A DNA stretch of 64,000 nucleotides from NCBI GenBank assembly GCA_024305745.1, contig JAHRBS010000014.1, positions 999,501-1,063,500 on the forward strand, given 5' to 3'. The position numbers and the translations under genes were made by a program. Positions 11,872-23,367 of the stretch are shown piece after piece. Source of the DNA: Polyporus tsugae. Lineage: Eukaryota > Basidiomycota > Agaricomycetes > Polyporales > Polyporaceae. The number at the start of each line of letters is the position of its first letter. Position 1 is the stretch's first letter. Below the pieces are notes generated by a model. That model ran no database searches. It worked only from the letters and a program-made list of their open reading frames with translations, and was not told the origin of the DNA.

Positions 11872-14800
11872 ATGCCGCTCACGAGATACATCTCAATTCG
11901 ATCCAAGTTTTCGACTGACGATGCACTCAGTGCTCTTATCACCGCATCTTCCGTAACAAGGGACATTTCTGATATGTTGCAGTTCACACCTGCGAAGGCA
12001 GCGGCCTCGATCTTGCTGTTGATTTTCCAGACTATCCAGGTACGCCCGACGGTCAACGTTGTGCCCAACGAACATTGCTGACAGAACAACCGTTTCTTCA
12101 GCATATCCAGACAAATAAACAGGATTGCCATCGTCTCGCACGCCGGTGTTTGTCCTTACTAGTGGATATGCGCGACCAGCTTGCGGACCACTTGGAAAAC
12201 GCCCCTCCGTCGCTTATCAAGGCAATGAAGAAATTCGAAGAGTAAGCATCAGATTCAAGGGATCTTCGTAGAAGATGCTCACCGCCAGGGCCGGTATGAT
12301 TCAAGAACCCTACAGGAAATCTACGAGTTCATGAAGCTAGCCGCAGAACAAAAGTGGGCCAAACGCTTGATGCGGAAGGCGACGATTGAAGACGCCATAG
12401 CGGACCACAATGCTGCGCTCGATGATGCTGCTCGGGCATTTCAGGTGATATACCTATTCCATCTACTGACTCGGTCGTTCTGACGTCGTCCAGATCGCTA
12501 CTCTCATCAATATCCATTTGGCGGTCGGAGAAGCCAGACCGAACAAGGATAAAGTGGCCAGCGAACCTTCGACCGCCTCCATTCGCGAGGAAGGGGCAGA
12601 GGCCGCATCGCCCCGATCTGCAACGTTACCTCCTTACGTTTATGGAGCGACCGAAGCCTTGACTGACGTGCAGGCACTAAGCACATCTCCGGGTCCCACA
12701 CGCTCAGCCACTGTATGTCGCTTTCCACCGTTCTCAAGCCTAGTCCGCACTGACACTGATTCACTTTTAGATGTCTTCGTACGGAACTGTCTCACGCCCG
12801 GGCTCGAGCGCACAATCCGAACGGACCACACGTTCTCCGGCATCCTCATTCGACCTCATTGACCTATCCAGTCCGATCAGCGACGAGCTTGGCTCTATTC
12901 TATCTGTTTCTTCCCGACGAGATACCTCATTCGGGTCGATCGAGGAGGAACTGGAACCGGATACCCCGGAGGTGGAAGAGGAGGAGGAACCTTCAATCAT
13001 CGAACACCACGGTGTGAGTCGGGCATGTCGCCTGCGAAGGGACCAGTGACTTACGCAAGCTTCTAGTTTAATAGGTATCACCAGTCGCAGTTTCGCATGA
13101 AGGGGAAGTCGCGAACAATCAAAAACGGGTGGTGGGCGGGAGCCCTAGAGGGGGAGGTTAACGGTCAGAAGTCGCTAATGTTACGTTACGAAGGAGATAG
13201 GAAGAATGCCATGAAGGTCGGTGCCGTTTGTTTATGTCTGACTTGGCCTCTGAATAAGCTCCTTTCAGCGATTTGTCAGAGACGTAAAGGTGCTTCAAAA
13301 CGTCTAGTGAGTCGTGACATGGTATCGTTTGCCATCGATGTTCTAATTTAGTGAAGTCACCCCAATTTACCACAGCTTGTCGGCTATTCAAATGACGAAA
13401 CACCGACGCCATTTATCCTCCTCGCAAATGGTTTGTAGTGGGGCTATGTCCACATTCCGGGCACTGACCTGTCTCTGTTACATCTTCAGTGCAAACACGT
13501 TTACCCCAAGCCCTTCTCCTTGATTCGTTGAAGAAAGCGAGCCTAGCCCGATGTGCTCAGCTGCTCCTCCAATTCGTGCGTCCCTGGTTACTTCTGTGCC
13601 ACGCAGTTTCTTATATTTATAACGTAGTATAGAGATACGCTAGTAGGTCGAAATGCGGCGCGTCTCGACCCAGCGATTATATCGTATAACGCGCCGCATA
13701 TTCACAGGATGCAGCCCTATATTATCAGCAACAATTGAACCTGTCTGATTCGAAGCTACAAGACTACGTCGAAGTAAGTTTTCGGCTCATGATACTTTAC
13801 AGTTCCTTCACGGACCCATATCCAGCACGCCAGCTACAGGATTGATATGGAGCAAGCGGTCATCATGGGTCTCCCGCCTCCAGAGATCGACAGCATTGTA
13901 TCGTGGAGGAACTTCGGCCTCGCGCATTCGATACGCGACATCTATTTGAAGGTTAGGAGGACATTTATTTATTGTGAGCTTCTCAACCAATTCTCAATTG
14001 ACACCATTCCTTGTAGCTCCTCCCCAATCGGGGACTACTGCCGAAGCAACCAGTTGATGCAAGCGACAATAGCAGTAAGCGCGAAACTGCCTCCCCCTGT
14101 ATAATATTTCTAATCAAATGTATTTTGTAGTTTCCATTGAAATGCAACGGAAAGTCAATCACCTCACTATTCTCGCTCGCGCAATTCTTCCTAGCGCCGA
14201 CGACATTTCGACCGTGCACGAGAGACTGCATAAACTCCTCGGCACCATCGACAGTGAACTTGAAGAGGGGGAGGAACCTCTCGAGCTTCCTTCCATGTCC
14301 CTCCGACAAATCCGCCAAGCCGCCATCTCGATCAACGTTCACCAGGCGTCCTGGTTCGAGAACAACGGTATCGTTCCTCACAAGTTCTCCGTCGGCGACC
14401 TCGGGTATATACCAAGGACCGAGGACGGAGAGAACGACTGGAGCAAGTTCGTCTTGATAGGCAACGTTCTGGCGGAAGGATTGGCAAACTTGGAGGTTTC
14501 AAGCGTTACCGAAGGAAAACAGGGTGGGTGGCAGGACAGAGTCCATCGATGGGACACCCTGGCGGCGTTTGAGCTTCCAGGTGGTGTACATGGGTGCGTC
14601 CATACATCCATATGAAGGAGATATCGATTTACGTTGTCCTTGCAGTTGGACAGTAGTCGTGCCACCGGAGGCCGAGTACACTATCAATATTGTGCATACG
14701 AAGGAGATGGTACGCGTTCATGATGCGTGGGGCTACCTCCTCGACGCCGGCAGGGATATGGCCCACAAGCACGGTATACAACCTGAAGACCTCATCCTCA

Positions 14801-15344
14801 GTTCGTACTCTTGCTTCTTTCCTCGATAATTTCCGCACATCGCTCACCCATACACAGTCACTCGCTCCGGTACTGACCAGCGCTTCAAGATCCGCGACCT
14901 TCGCCGAATCCAATATTGGCCAGCGTCTCATGCCAGTTCGAACCATGGGTTCAACCAGCCCCACTTCGGCGGCCACAGCTTCCACCACGGGCAGGGCTTT
15001 GGAGGGCATGGACACTTCGGCCATCAGCCCTTCGGCGGTCACGGGGCGGGCGACCCGCGGAGACTAATCCCCGGACAGGATCTCGCGCCAAAGGTCTTTT
15101 ACCTTTTCACGTCGGGAGAGAAGGATCATGAGCCGTACTTCTCTCTCACGCCAATGCACCTTCCGAGCCCGCAGGGAGAGAAGCCACCTGAGCTGAACCC
15201 AAACCAAGTGCGATGTTTCGCGCTGGTGGACATGTGAGTTGATTTCAAACCCAATGTTCAATCACCCTACTTACTACGAGTGATGGAAGGACGTGCGGTT
15301 TCCTGAACTATGTTCAGCTGCACGCGGAGGATTTTACGGATTGA
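11872..15344 (+). CDS. MLKL-type helical N-domain fused to a degenerate kinase-like region
   Basis: Seventeen exons fit together exactly in phase (11872–12039, 12102–12241, 12306–12444, 12494–12712, 12771–13013, 13067–13216, 13269–13306, 13357–13430, 13490–13575, 13628–13642, 13708–13773, 13826–13951, 14017–14074, 14131–14593, 14646–14800, 14858–15233, 15290–15344), giving 856 residues. Residues 1–170 form an amphipathic helical block (DMLQFTPAKAAASILLLIFQ, then IQTNKQDCHRLARRCLSLLV) like the MLKL/HeLo-type four-helix domains of fungi. A Ser/Glu-rich linker follows. Residues from about 315 onward read as a kinase N-lobe remnant (NGWWAGALEGEV, MLRYEG, RFVRDVKVLQNVYHPNLPQL, TPFILLAN), but no VAIK lysine, HRD or DFG is visible. 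Near residues 735–780 lies a His/Gly/Phe-rich stretch. The C-terminus ends GFLNYVQLHAEDFTD. Related proteins are known to me only as uncharacterised Agaricomycete families. A cell-death or membrane role is inference from architecture. Confidence 0.85.
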
Positions 15345-16193
15345 GCTGATAGCAAAGTTGGCTGTTGTGTAAGAATCTGTATGTGTAGGCAAGCTCCTTC
15401 CATTGTAATCTGTCGTACTCATTGACAAGGGAGGGCCATGATTTTAGGTAATGTCGCTTGAATATAATGGTCTCATCGGTGGTTACCGGTGCCTGTGGCA
15501 CGCACCAATCTCGAGCGGTTTTGAACCGACTTCATCTCCCTCGTTGGTTGTCCCGGGTGCTGGAATCTGATCGTAAGCGATAGCTTTGGCCATAGCCCCA
15601 TGGTTACCTTGATATGTCCCACTAACCGCGACTCTGCCAGCCACATAAACCCACTGCGACCTTAAAATCGGCTACAGTATTACGGCACGTTGAGTCGAGA
15701 CCCAGGAAGTTCCCGAGGTCCCCTCGCTTAATAGCACCTGGCGCGCTGCCCTATCAAGGCATCCCGGCTTCTCGATTGCGGCCTTCCGTATGACAATATT
15801 CACACCAATTGGACAAATGCATTGGTCTTGTGCTCCGCAAACCTCCCGATGACGGCACCGTGTTTTCCGAGCCCTCCTAGATGGTCTTCTAGGAAGCTTC
15901 TCCCTGCAAACTTCCGGCTAGCAAACTACCACCCGAATCCCTAGTCGTTGATTGTCTTATCTCCCTCGCCTCCCCGCAGGAATCATCGAAGGGACCAGCG
16001 CGGTCTCTGCGTGACCAGCGTCTTATCTCGGGCGCGCGGTTGGAGATAAGTAAGAAGTTCTGCCAAACCTTGACCCGTGTGGGGCAGCACGCGTCTACGC
16101 GCACAGTCGCTTATAAGGATGTCTTGCGACCCATGACCCTCATCTCGTACCTCCTTAGCAGCGGTCACGACTCCACGCTTCCAGCAATCCAGA
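15345..16193. other. Spacer between MLKL-like gene and permease
   Basis: About 0.85 kb containing the 3' end of the upstream gene and the promoter of the permease. Only short frames without family resemblance are present. Confidence 0.5.
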
Positions 16194-18531
16194 ATGTCGA
16201 CGGAGAAGCAGCGGGCGAAGACGGCGATTCAGGTCGCGGATGAGGAGCTCCTCGCGACCTTGGGCTACAAGCAGGAGTTCCAGAGGGCGTTCACGGGGCT
16301 GGAGGTGAGGAACTCTATGCTTTATCCTCAGTCCTATATACGCCGATTAACCGTCCTTAGACGTTCGGCATCGCGTTCAGTATTATCGGCCTATTGCCTT
16401 CCATTGCGTGAGTTGATCCATTGTTTCACATGGTGTTCATTCTGATTAAAGACTTCCTAGGTCTGTCCTTGCGTACTCATTACCCAATGGTGGTCCCTCG
16501 GCCATGGTATGGGGTGTGAGTTGTCCGTTTGGTTGTTTGAAGATGTTGGTGAACTTATAGGCATCTCAAATCGTCCAGTGGGTCGTAGCGAGCATATTCA
16601 TCCTCTTCGTTGGAATGTCCATGGCCGAATTGGCTTCGGCAGCACCCACGTCTGGAGGGGTTTGTATATGTCTTTGATTCACGTCAATCTTAACGCTCAT
16701 CTCGAAACCCAGTTGTACTTTTGGACACACTCCTTCTCGTCACCAAGATGGCGTAATCTGCTCGCTTGGATTGTGGGATGTACGTCCGCCGCAGCCGTAA
16801 TTCATGACAGTGATTTCTCATTGACTTGCTATTTGCAGATGCGAACACTGTCGGTTCCATTTCCGCCATCGCATCTATTGACTGGGGATGTGCTGTTCAA
16901 ATCATGGCAGCCGCGAGCATCGGTTCCGGCCAGACCTACTCTGCGACGAGGGCGCAGACTTTGTAAGGCCCATGTCTTCGCCCTACTATCCAGACAATTT
17001 ACTCACTTGACCTCCAGTGGTGTGTACTGTGCGATTGTGCTCTCCCATGCCGTTATATGTTGCTTTGGAACGCGGATACTTGCTAGACTGCAGACGGTCT
17101 ACGTGGTGTTAAACATATTGTGCGTATCTTTTGCCCCGGTGGGTCTCAATTACTAAAGCTCGCTTTCCAGGCTCTGTCTCGCCGTAATCATAGCACTCCC
17201 GGCAGCGACACCCAAGGAGCTGAGGAATAGCGCATCCTTCGCGCTTGGTGGTTTTGAGAATGGTTCGGGACATTACACTTCTCCATGTGTTCAGTACTGA
17301 GATATCTTCCTTCCGCAGTCAGTGGCTGGCCGAATGGTTTCGCCCTCATCCTGAGCTTCCTTTCTCCAGTGTGGACGATCTGTGAGTGGGCTCGGCCTTG
17401 ATGCTTGCACATTACCTCACCAGCCTGAGAACCAACAGGTTCCTTCGATGCAAGCGTCCACATCAGCGAAGAAGCGTCCAACGCGGCCACGGCAGTCCCA
17501 TGGGCGATCATCTATGCTATTGGCATTGCGGGTGTACTGGGATGGGGTATAGAACGCCTCTCAGCAGTAGTGATATCCATGAGATCTGACACATTTCGCA
17601 GCTATCAACATGGCCCTGGCATTCTGCATGGGCACCGACATTGATGGCATTATAAACAGTCCCATCGGTCAGCCCATGGCCTCGATCTTCTTCAACAGCT
17701 TCGGCCAGAAAGGCACATTGGCTATCTGGGCGGTTGTTGTCATCGTGCAGTACGTTCTTTCCCCCTTCTTTTGACGTGACTGCATGATCATCCCATGCGC
17801 TTTGCGTCTAGATATATGATGGGCTCGAGCATGGTCCTTGCTGCGTCCCGCCAAACCTTTGCGTTCTCGCGAGATGGTGCTCTTCCCTTCTCCAAATGGC
17901 TCTACCGCATGAACGCCTACACCAGGACGCCCGTCAACACGGTCTGGTTCGTCGCAATCTGTGCGATCTTCCTCGGACTGCTCGCTTTCGCAGGCCCTTC
18001 TGCCATTAACGCTGTCTTCTCGCTCGGAGTGACTGCGCTTTACGTCGGTGAGTCTCGAGAACCCTGGATAAGGGACGATAAACTCACTTGTCTGGCAAAA
18101 AGCATATTGCATCCCTATCGCCGCGCGGTTCCTTGGAGACAACGACTTCGTCCCTGGACCATTCAACTTGGGACGGTTCAGCCTGCCGGTGGCGGTCATC
18201 GCTATTCTGTGGATGTCCTTCATGAGCATGGTGCTGTTGTTCCCCGCATCGCCTGGGCCGGCAGTCGTGGGCATGAACTATACAGTTGTAAGGGCTCCTC
18301 GATTTGCTTTCTCCGAATGTTTCTGACGGTTTCTTTGCGTTGAAGGTCGTGCTTGGGGGCGTACTTGTTCTGTCTCTTGTATGGTACTACTTTCCCGTGT
18401 ACGGAGGGGTTCATTGGTTCACAGGCCCTGTGCCGACGATCAGCAAGGACGCACAGGAAGGATCTGACCGGCCGTCGACATCTGGGTCGATGGAGAAGAG
18501 TGCTGTGGCGGTCAGCCAGCAGGATGCGTAG
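16194..18531 (+). CDS. APC-superfamily amino acid/GABA/choline permease
   Basis: A plasma-membrane transporter of the fungal amino acid/choline family (Uga4/Hnm1-like). Exon 1 (16194–16304) encodes MSTEKQRAKTAIQVADEELL and the conserved lead LATLGYKQEFQRAF. Following exons encode the first helix (TFGIAFSIIGLLPSIA), the signature GMSMAELASAAPTSGGLYFW, INMALAFCMGTDIDGI, and an ARQTFAFSRDGALPFS-like segment (residues here SRQTFAFSRDGALPFSKW) with the usual NTVWFV after it. About twelve hydrophobic segments are spread over at least twelve exons with introns near 50–60 nt. The cytosolic tail is Ser-rich (ISKDAQEGSDRPSTSG) and ends SQQDA. The fold is certain; the substrate cannot be read from sequence. 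It lies tandem to its plus-strand neighbours with no pathway link. Confidence 0.9.
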
Positions 18532-18875
18532 ACAGCACAAAGATACATACCACGAAAATACCACGTTTGAGAGCGCATAAGTACACCGTCTCTTTTTTGC
18601 TTTGTATTGTTAGAGTTAGATGGGAATCACTGGATTTTTCGAATTTCACGCGTTGTATCAAACTTGTTTTGAGGAAAAGCTGCACTTCCTGTATCGAAAA
18701 TGCTATGAGGTACTTACAATTGCGATACATGCCGACTCTGTGTCTGCTGAGGTGGCGGCGGTCACGATGTGCGCTGACCGTCAGGAGTGGGCTGGCGGCG
18801 GCGGTCCACTACCGACGCCTGTACTCTCCTAAGCCTGGTCCTCCAAGTCCACCACGTCAGATAGCAGCACTCTTC
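18532..18875. other. Short spacer before the F-box/LRR-type gene
   Basis: A 344-bp interval between the permease stop and the chosen start of the next gene. An open frame continues upstream of 18876, but its translation (rich in Cys and Arg) does not resemble the family, so I treat it as 5' UTR. Confidence 0.45.
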
Positions 18876-20584
18876 ATGTCAGGAACTTCCTTGGTCGGCG
18901 TTAACGATATTCTCCATCACATCGTCTCACACCTTGCCGCTGACCTCGATGTTCCCACCCCCGACTCACCCCGCTTTGAGTTGGACGACCCCGAGTCAGA
19001 GGCTGCTCGCCAGGCTTTGGCTCAATTAGCAAGGGTCCACAGCACCTTTGCTCAACCCGCTCTTGCTGCATTGTGGAGACATCTTCCGAGCGATGAGGCA
19101 TTGAAGCACCTGCTTTGCGTCGTTGGGATCGCGCACAGGCCTAGGTCTCCACATGAAAATCAGTGGAAGAAGCCCCCCATGGTGTGTTGATCTTTTGTGG
19201 GATTGATTGCGACCTTTATCCCCTTCCATAGGAACTATATGGAACACCCGCCACCCATCAATCGAGCTGGGCACAATTTCAAGAATATGCCTCCCTTGTG
19301 CGGGCAATTACCATCGACCCATCCGTTCGCACTTTCGAGTTCCCGTCGAAACTTCTACAAGGCACCTTCTGGTCTCAGCTGTCGTCTGCACTTGGTGATC
19401 GGCCCATCCTTCCTCGCTTGGAAGCGGCCACTCTCTTCAGCCTAAACCCCTTCTGTTTGCTCGACTTCGACATGGGCGCGTTGTGCCTTCTCACCCCATC
19501 CCTACGTGAACTCAACGTCATTTCCCCAGGAGTGGGCCGAGGGGAACAGTCCAATTTCCGAAGGGTTCTCTCGGCCTGTTTACCAGCGGGTCATAACCTG
19601 GAGGCGCTTTCGGTGGTGGTACCAGTCCCGGTGCTGGATATAGAACCCCTTCCCCAGTTATATCCGCGCCTGCGCCACCTCAAGATCGATGAAGATGGTA
19701 TTCACCCCAACCTCGAGTACCTCTCCATTATCCTGACTCCCTACGCGCTCCCGGACCTTCCTATCGCCTTCGCGCAACTCCGTGGCCTAGAAGTCTTCAG
19801 CTACTCCTTCATTGGCGTTGGGTTGCTCATCGCCCATGTGGATGCCCCCCAACTCCGGTCCCTCTCCATGTCCGAAACGCATCCAGATTCCTACGAGACG
19901 TTCCCGCAGGAGTTGTCAAACCATGTTCGCACGTTGGTTAGGAAACACCCCTCCCTCTCGGCGTTCCGTTGGCAGGGACCCCTCGTCTGCTGGATTCGAG
20001 GATGTGGAGAGAGCGGACATGACGCTCGCAGGGCTCCTCGACCCCCTACTGTCTCTCCGCGCCATGCGGAGCTTCTCAGCGTCGTTCACCCGCCCCCTCA
20101 TACCATACTCCCTCATCGACTTCCGGAAGATTGCCGAGGCTTGGCCGGACATCGAGACATTCTACCTTTCCGTCGCCGGTAGTGGTGCCGACCAATACGC
20201 GGATCTCGAGTCCCTTGCCTCGTTCGCCCGCCACTGCCCCCATCTGCGCGAACTCCGCATCCCGACAGTAAAGTTGGACCGGGATGCCTCCACCCCCGTC
20301 GTAAGTTAGGCGCTCCGACGCCGCATTTGCTCCGTGAATTAAATGTGGGAAATGTCATCCTTCCCACCGAACAGTTTGAGGATGCGACCAGCCAGGGAAG
20401 GGTGCTCTCGGGTTTGATGAAGCAGGTCTTTCCATCTGCAAAGATCCACTTTCCAATCAGAGCCGCGTTGGGGTCGAGGGAAGTTACGAGTGCCGACGAG
20501 TCGGATGAGGAGGATACGAATTCAAGCGACGATTCGGGATCGGAGGATATGAGTCGTCGCATGAGTTGGACGAGGAGTGACTGA
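18876..20584 (+). CDS. F-box / leucine-rich-repeat-type protein with two frame changes
   Basis: The start MSGTSLVGVNDILHHIVSHL followed by ARVHSTFAQPALAALWRHLP is an F-box-like helix pair, expected to dock on Skp1 of an SCF ubiquitin ligase. A clean intron follows (KPPM, then acceptor before ELYGTPATHQSSWAQF). The body is leucine-rich repeats: LRELNVISPG, LRHLKIDEDG, LRGLEVFSYSF, LRSLSMSETH, LRELRIPTVKLD, LLRELNVGNVIL. The tail is acidic (SADESDEEDTNSSDDSGSED). The frame changes near 19,975 and returns near 20,300. Either two short introns restore it (19933–19975, 43 nt; 20301–20374, 74 nt with a consensus GTAAGT donor) or two opposite single-base indels exist, since both proposed introns read as family-like coding. 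The partner substrate is unknown. This family is large and variable in mushrooms. Confidence 0.75.
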
Positions 20585-21284
20585 GAATCAGATTATGTCG
20601 GTCTCCGCATAGCGATTGTGACGAAACGCGCGCATGGCCAGTATGTTTGGTCGCAGAGCAAAGCAGAAAAATCCCGAGATTATTGGGAGTACATACTTAC
20701 GTCATGCAAGTCCGTTTGCGATGGATGGTCGTCTAAGTAAGTATGCATGCGTGTCCCCGAATTCGAAGCTATCGGTAAGCTGGCGAAGCGTTTCAGTACC
20801 ATGCTTCATCCCTGGGAGCCATCTCCCGAAAATTTCCTTGAGTGATCCCGGTTACTTAAAACTTGGAGCTCATGACACAATTGATCTCTACAGTATCATA
20901 CCGTACTTATGGCCGTCATCATTTAGTGATAAGTTATCGATCATGGAGTTTTTTTAGTAGCCTTAATGGCCGAGGTCCCTGCAGCGACGCCAACAAGCTT
21001 TTAAGCTCTCTGTGACCGTGATGGCTGACGGTGGCATTCCATAAACGGCAAACCTCGAGCCGGGCCGGCCTTGTGTGACGCCGACGTGACGGAGCTGGTC
21101 ACTCGCGGCCGGGTGTGGCACAAGCCTCAGCTCATCCTGGCTTAGTCCACAAACCCACCACCGCCCCCCCGCCGACGACGACGGCCAGGAGCCGCGAGAG
21201 TTGACCCCCACACCCCTCGCAGCCCCCCTCTCGCTTTTCATCCTACCTCGTCCGTTCTAGCCGCCGTAGTTTGTGCACATCAAG
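20585..21284. other. Spacer and promoter of the TKL kinase
   Basis: Seven hundred bases of moderate composition; the last 150 bp before the kinase start are C-rich on the plus strand, with runs of CCCCC around 21,160–21,235, as often seen in basidiomycete promoters. No gene is supported. Confidence 0.5.
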
Positions 21285-23367
21285 ATGTCCGATGCCTTTG
21301 ATGTCATTCCTTTCGAGGTGCGCCCCCCTCGTGTCATGTAGCTCCAACTCGTGCCCATGAGGCGGTTTAGGACATAAAAGGCGATTGGAAGAAGCTTGGA
21401 TCAGGTTCCTTCGGCAATGTCTATAAGGGTGAGTACTACCCTCGTTCCGTCGGAGCATGCTAGCGGCGGCGCGGAAGGGAGCGGTCACTAACGTTGGCGT
21501 GTGGATTCGTAGGGACCTACTTGGGGATCGATGTTGCTATCAAGGAGGTCCTACCTTCGAACGACTACGACGTCGCCAAGTACTTCGAACGAGAATGGCG
21601 GCTCATGAAGTGAGTGCTCATTCCCTGATCTCACTGCGCTCGGGATCGCCGACCGGGCGGGTTTTCATCAGGGAGGCGCGTCATCCAAACGTCGTGCTCT
21701 ATCTTGGACTCTCGCGCGCACCGGACGGACGGATCTTCATCATATCCGAGTTCATCGAGAGCGGCAACCTCCGCACGTACATCTACGACAAGACCAAGCC
21801 CTTCCCATGGCGCCTCCGCATGTCCTTTGCGACGGACATTGCCCGCGCACTCGCCTATCTCCACGCCCGGAAGTGCATACACCGGGACTTGAAAGGCGAG
21901 AACCTCCTCGTTACGTCCAACGGACGGCTGAAGATCACCGACTTCGGCTTCGCGCGGATCGCGGCTCGGAACGAGGAGGAAAGCAAGCGCCTTACCTTCT
22001 GTGGCACGGACTCGTACATGTCCCCCGAGATTCTGCTCGGGAACGAGTTCGACCTCCCGACGGACATCTTCTCGCTCGGGGTCATTTTCTGCGAGATTCT
22101 CACGCGCAAGCTTGCTGACGACCACACGTTCCGCCGGACTGCGCCGCTGTTCAATATCGATGAGGACGAAGTGCGGAGATTGGCCAGCCCGGGATGCCCG
22201 CCTGCACTCATTCAGCTCGCTTTGGACTGTCTGAAGCAGGTGCCCAGCCAGCGTCCGACCACTCGGGAGATTCTCGATCGCCTGCGGGCGATTGAGGCTG
22301 AGGTGCTTGCACGGCCTTCGGAAACGGACGACATCCACTTGGGAACTGTCAAGTTCATGACTGGGATTCGCAGACCCGGCGCCGCACCTCGCATCCCGAG
22401 CTTCGGGATGGGTGTCGGTCCGCATGCTACCACGAAGACTCATGATAGTGACGACAGCGACGACGAGTTTGCCGCTGCTGTAGAGGGCCTGAGCAAGCTC
22501 GACCTGCATAGTGCGTGGAGCGACAACCCCGATAGTAAGTTTCTTTGCACTCTGTCAGACAACCGTCGGATGCTGACCGAAGCAGCCAATTCGAGCAACA
22601 ACAGCGCACAGCCTCTCCTTGATAGCACGTCGAGCACGTACTCGGACTACAGTACAACTGTCATCCGCGGACATTCGCCAGCCTACACCGACGTTGTTCC
22701 GCCTTCGCTATCTTCCATCCTCACTATCCGCCCAACGCCTAGTCCGAACGGCTCGGATGACCTGACGGACCACCCCCTTGCGGTGGGTGCCCATGCACCT
22801 ACCCCTACAACGACGGACTCCATGATATCGATTGAATCATACCACACGGCCGCTTCGTCCCTCATGGCACCCTCCCTCGCGGCGGCGACTGAGGGCGGCT
22901 CTACTATTCGGGGCTCAACGATACCCATGGTCCACCGTTTCACGCTTATCAAGCCTGGCTCGAAGCGCAGTTCATCCGGTGGGAAAGACTCGCTCACCGT
23001 GCAGGGCCGGAGCACATCCCCATCGCGATCGACGGAAGCCCTCTGGAGCCCATTGGAGCTGTTCTTCTCGAGTACGCTGCTGAGCGCTAAATGCGACATC
23101 TGCGCAAAGCGGCTCGGGTGGAAACCTGTTCTGGAGTGCGATGATTGCGGAATGAGGTACGGCTTCTCTGCAATTTTTGTCTGTCCTGTGTTGAGGAGCT
23201 GACGTACGCCTGGCAGGACCCACGTCAAGTGTGGTGACCTTGCCCCATCGGATTGCGGTGTCCGCATCCGCACCGCAGACTACGCGCAACCTAGCGTGCT
23301 CCCGCCCTCACCACCTGCGAAGTTAACAAAACTCAACGGGAACGGCAAGAACTCCTCTCCTCGATGA
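21285..23367 (+). CDS. TKL-type protein kinase with C-terminal C1-type zinc finger
   Basis: Exon 1 (21285–21317) gives MSDAFDVIPFE; exon 2 (21371–21428) gives the Gly-rich loop GSGSFGNVYKG. All catalytic features are present: VAIKEV lysine, HRDLKGEN catalytic loop, DFGFAR, the activation segment GTDSYMSPEI and the DIFSLGVIFCEIL helix. The sequence resembles the TKL/LIMK-TESK group of tyrosine kinase-like Ser/Thr kinases. After about residue 320 comes a long Ser/Thr-rich disordered tail. Near the C-terminus two exons join at MRTHVKCGDL to give a C1-type Cys/His pattern (CDICAKRLGWKPVLECDDC, then HVKC and a final Cys). C1 domains bind phorbol ester or diacylglycerol, or serve as protein-docking zinc fingers; which applies here is unknown. 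The start is supported by in-frame splicing. Ends KNGKNSSPR-like, in full NGNGKNSSPR. Confidence 0.9.

Noticed and set aside
18567..18875. Upstream extension of the F-box/LRR frame
   Set aside because: The extra N-terminal residues are Cys/Arg-rich and do not resemble the family, whereas the ATG at 18876 gives a typical start directly before the F-box-like helices.
21631..22509. 292-residue minus-strand frame
   Set aside because: Antisense shadow of the TKL kinase domain.
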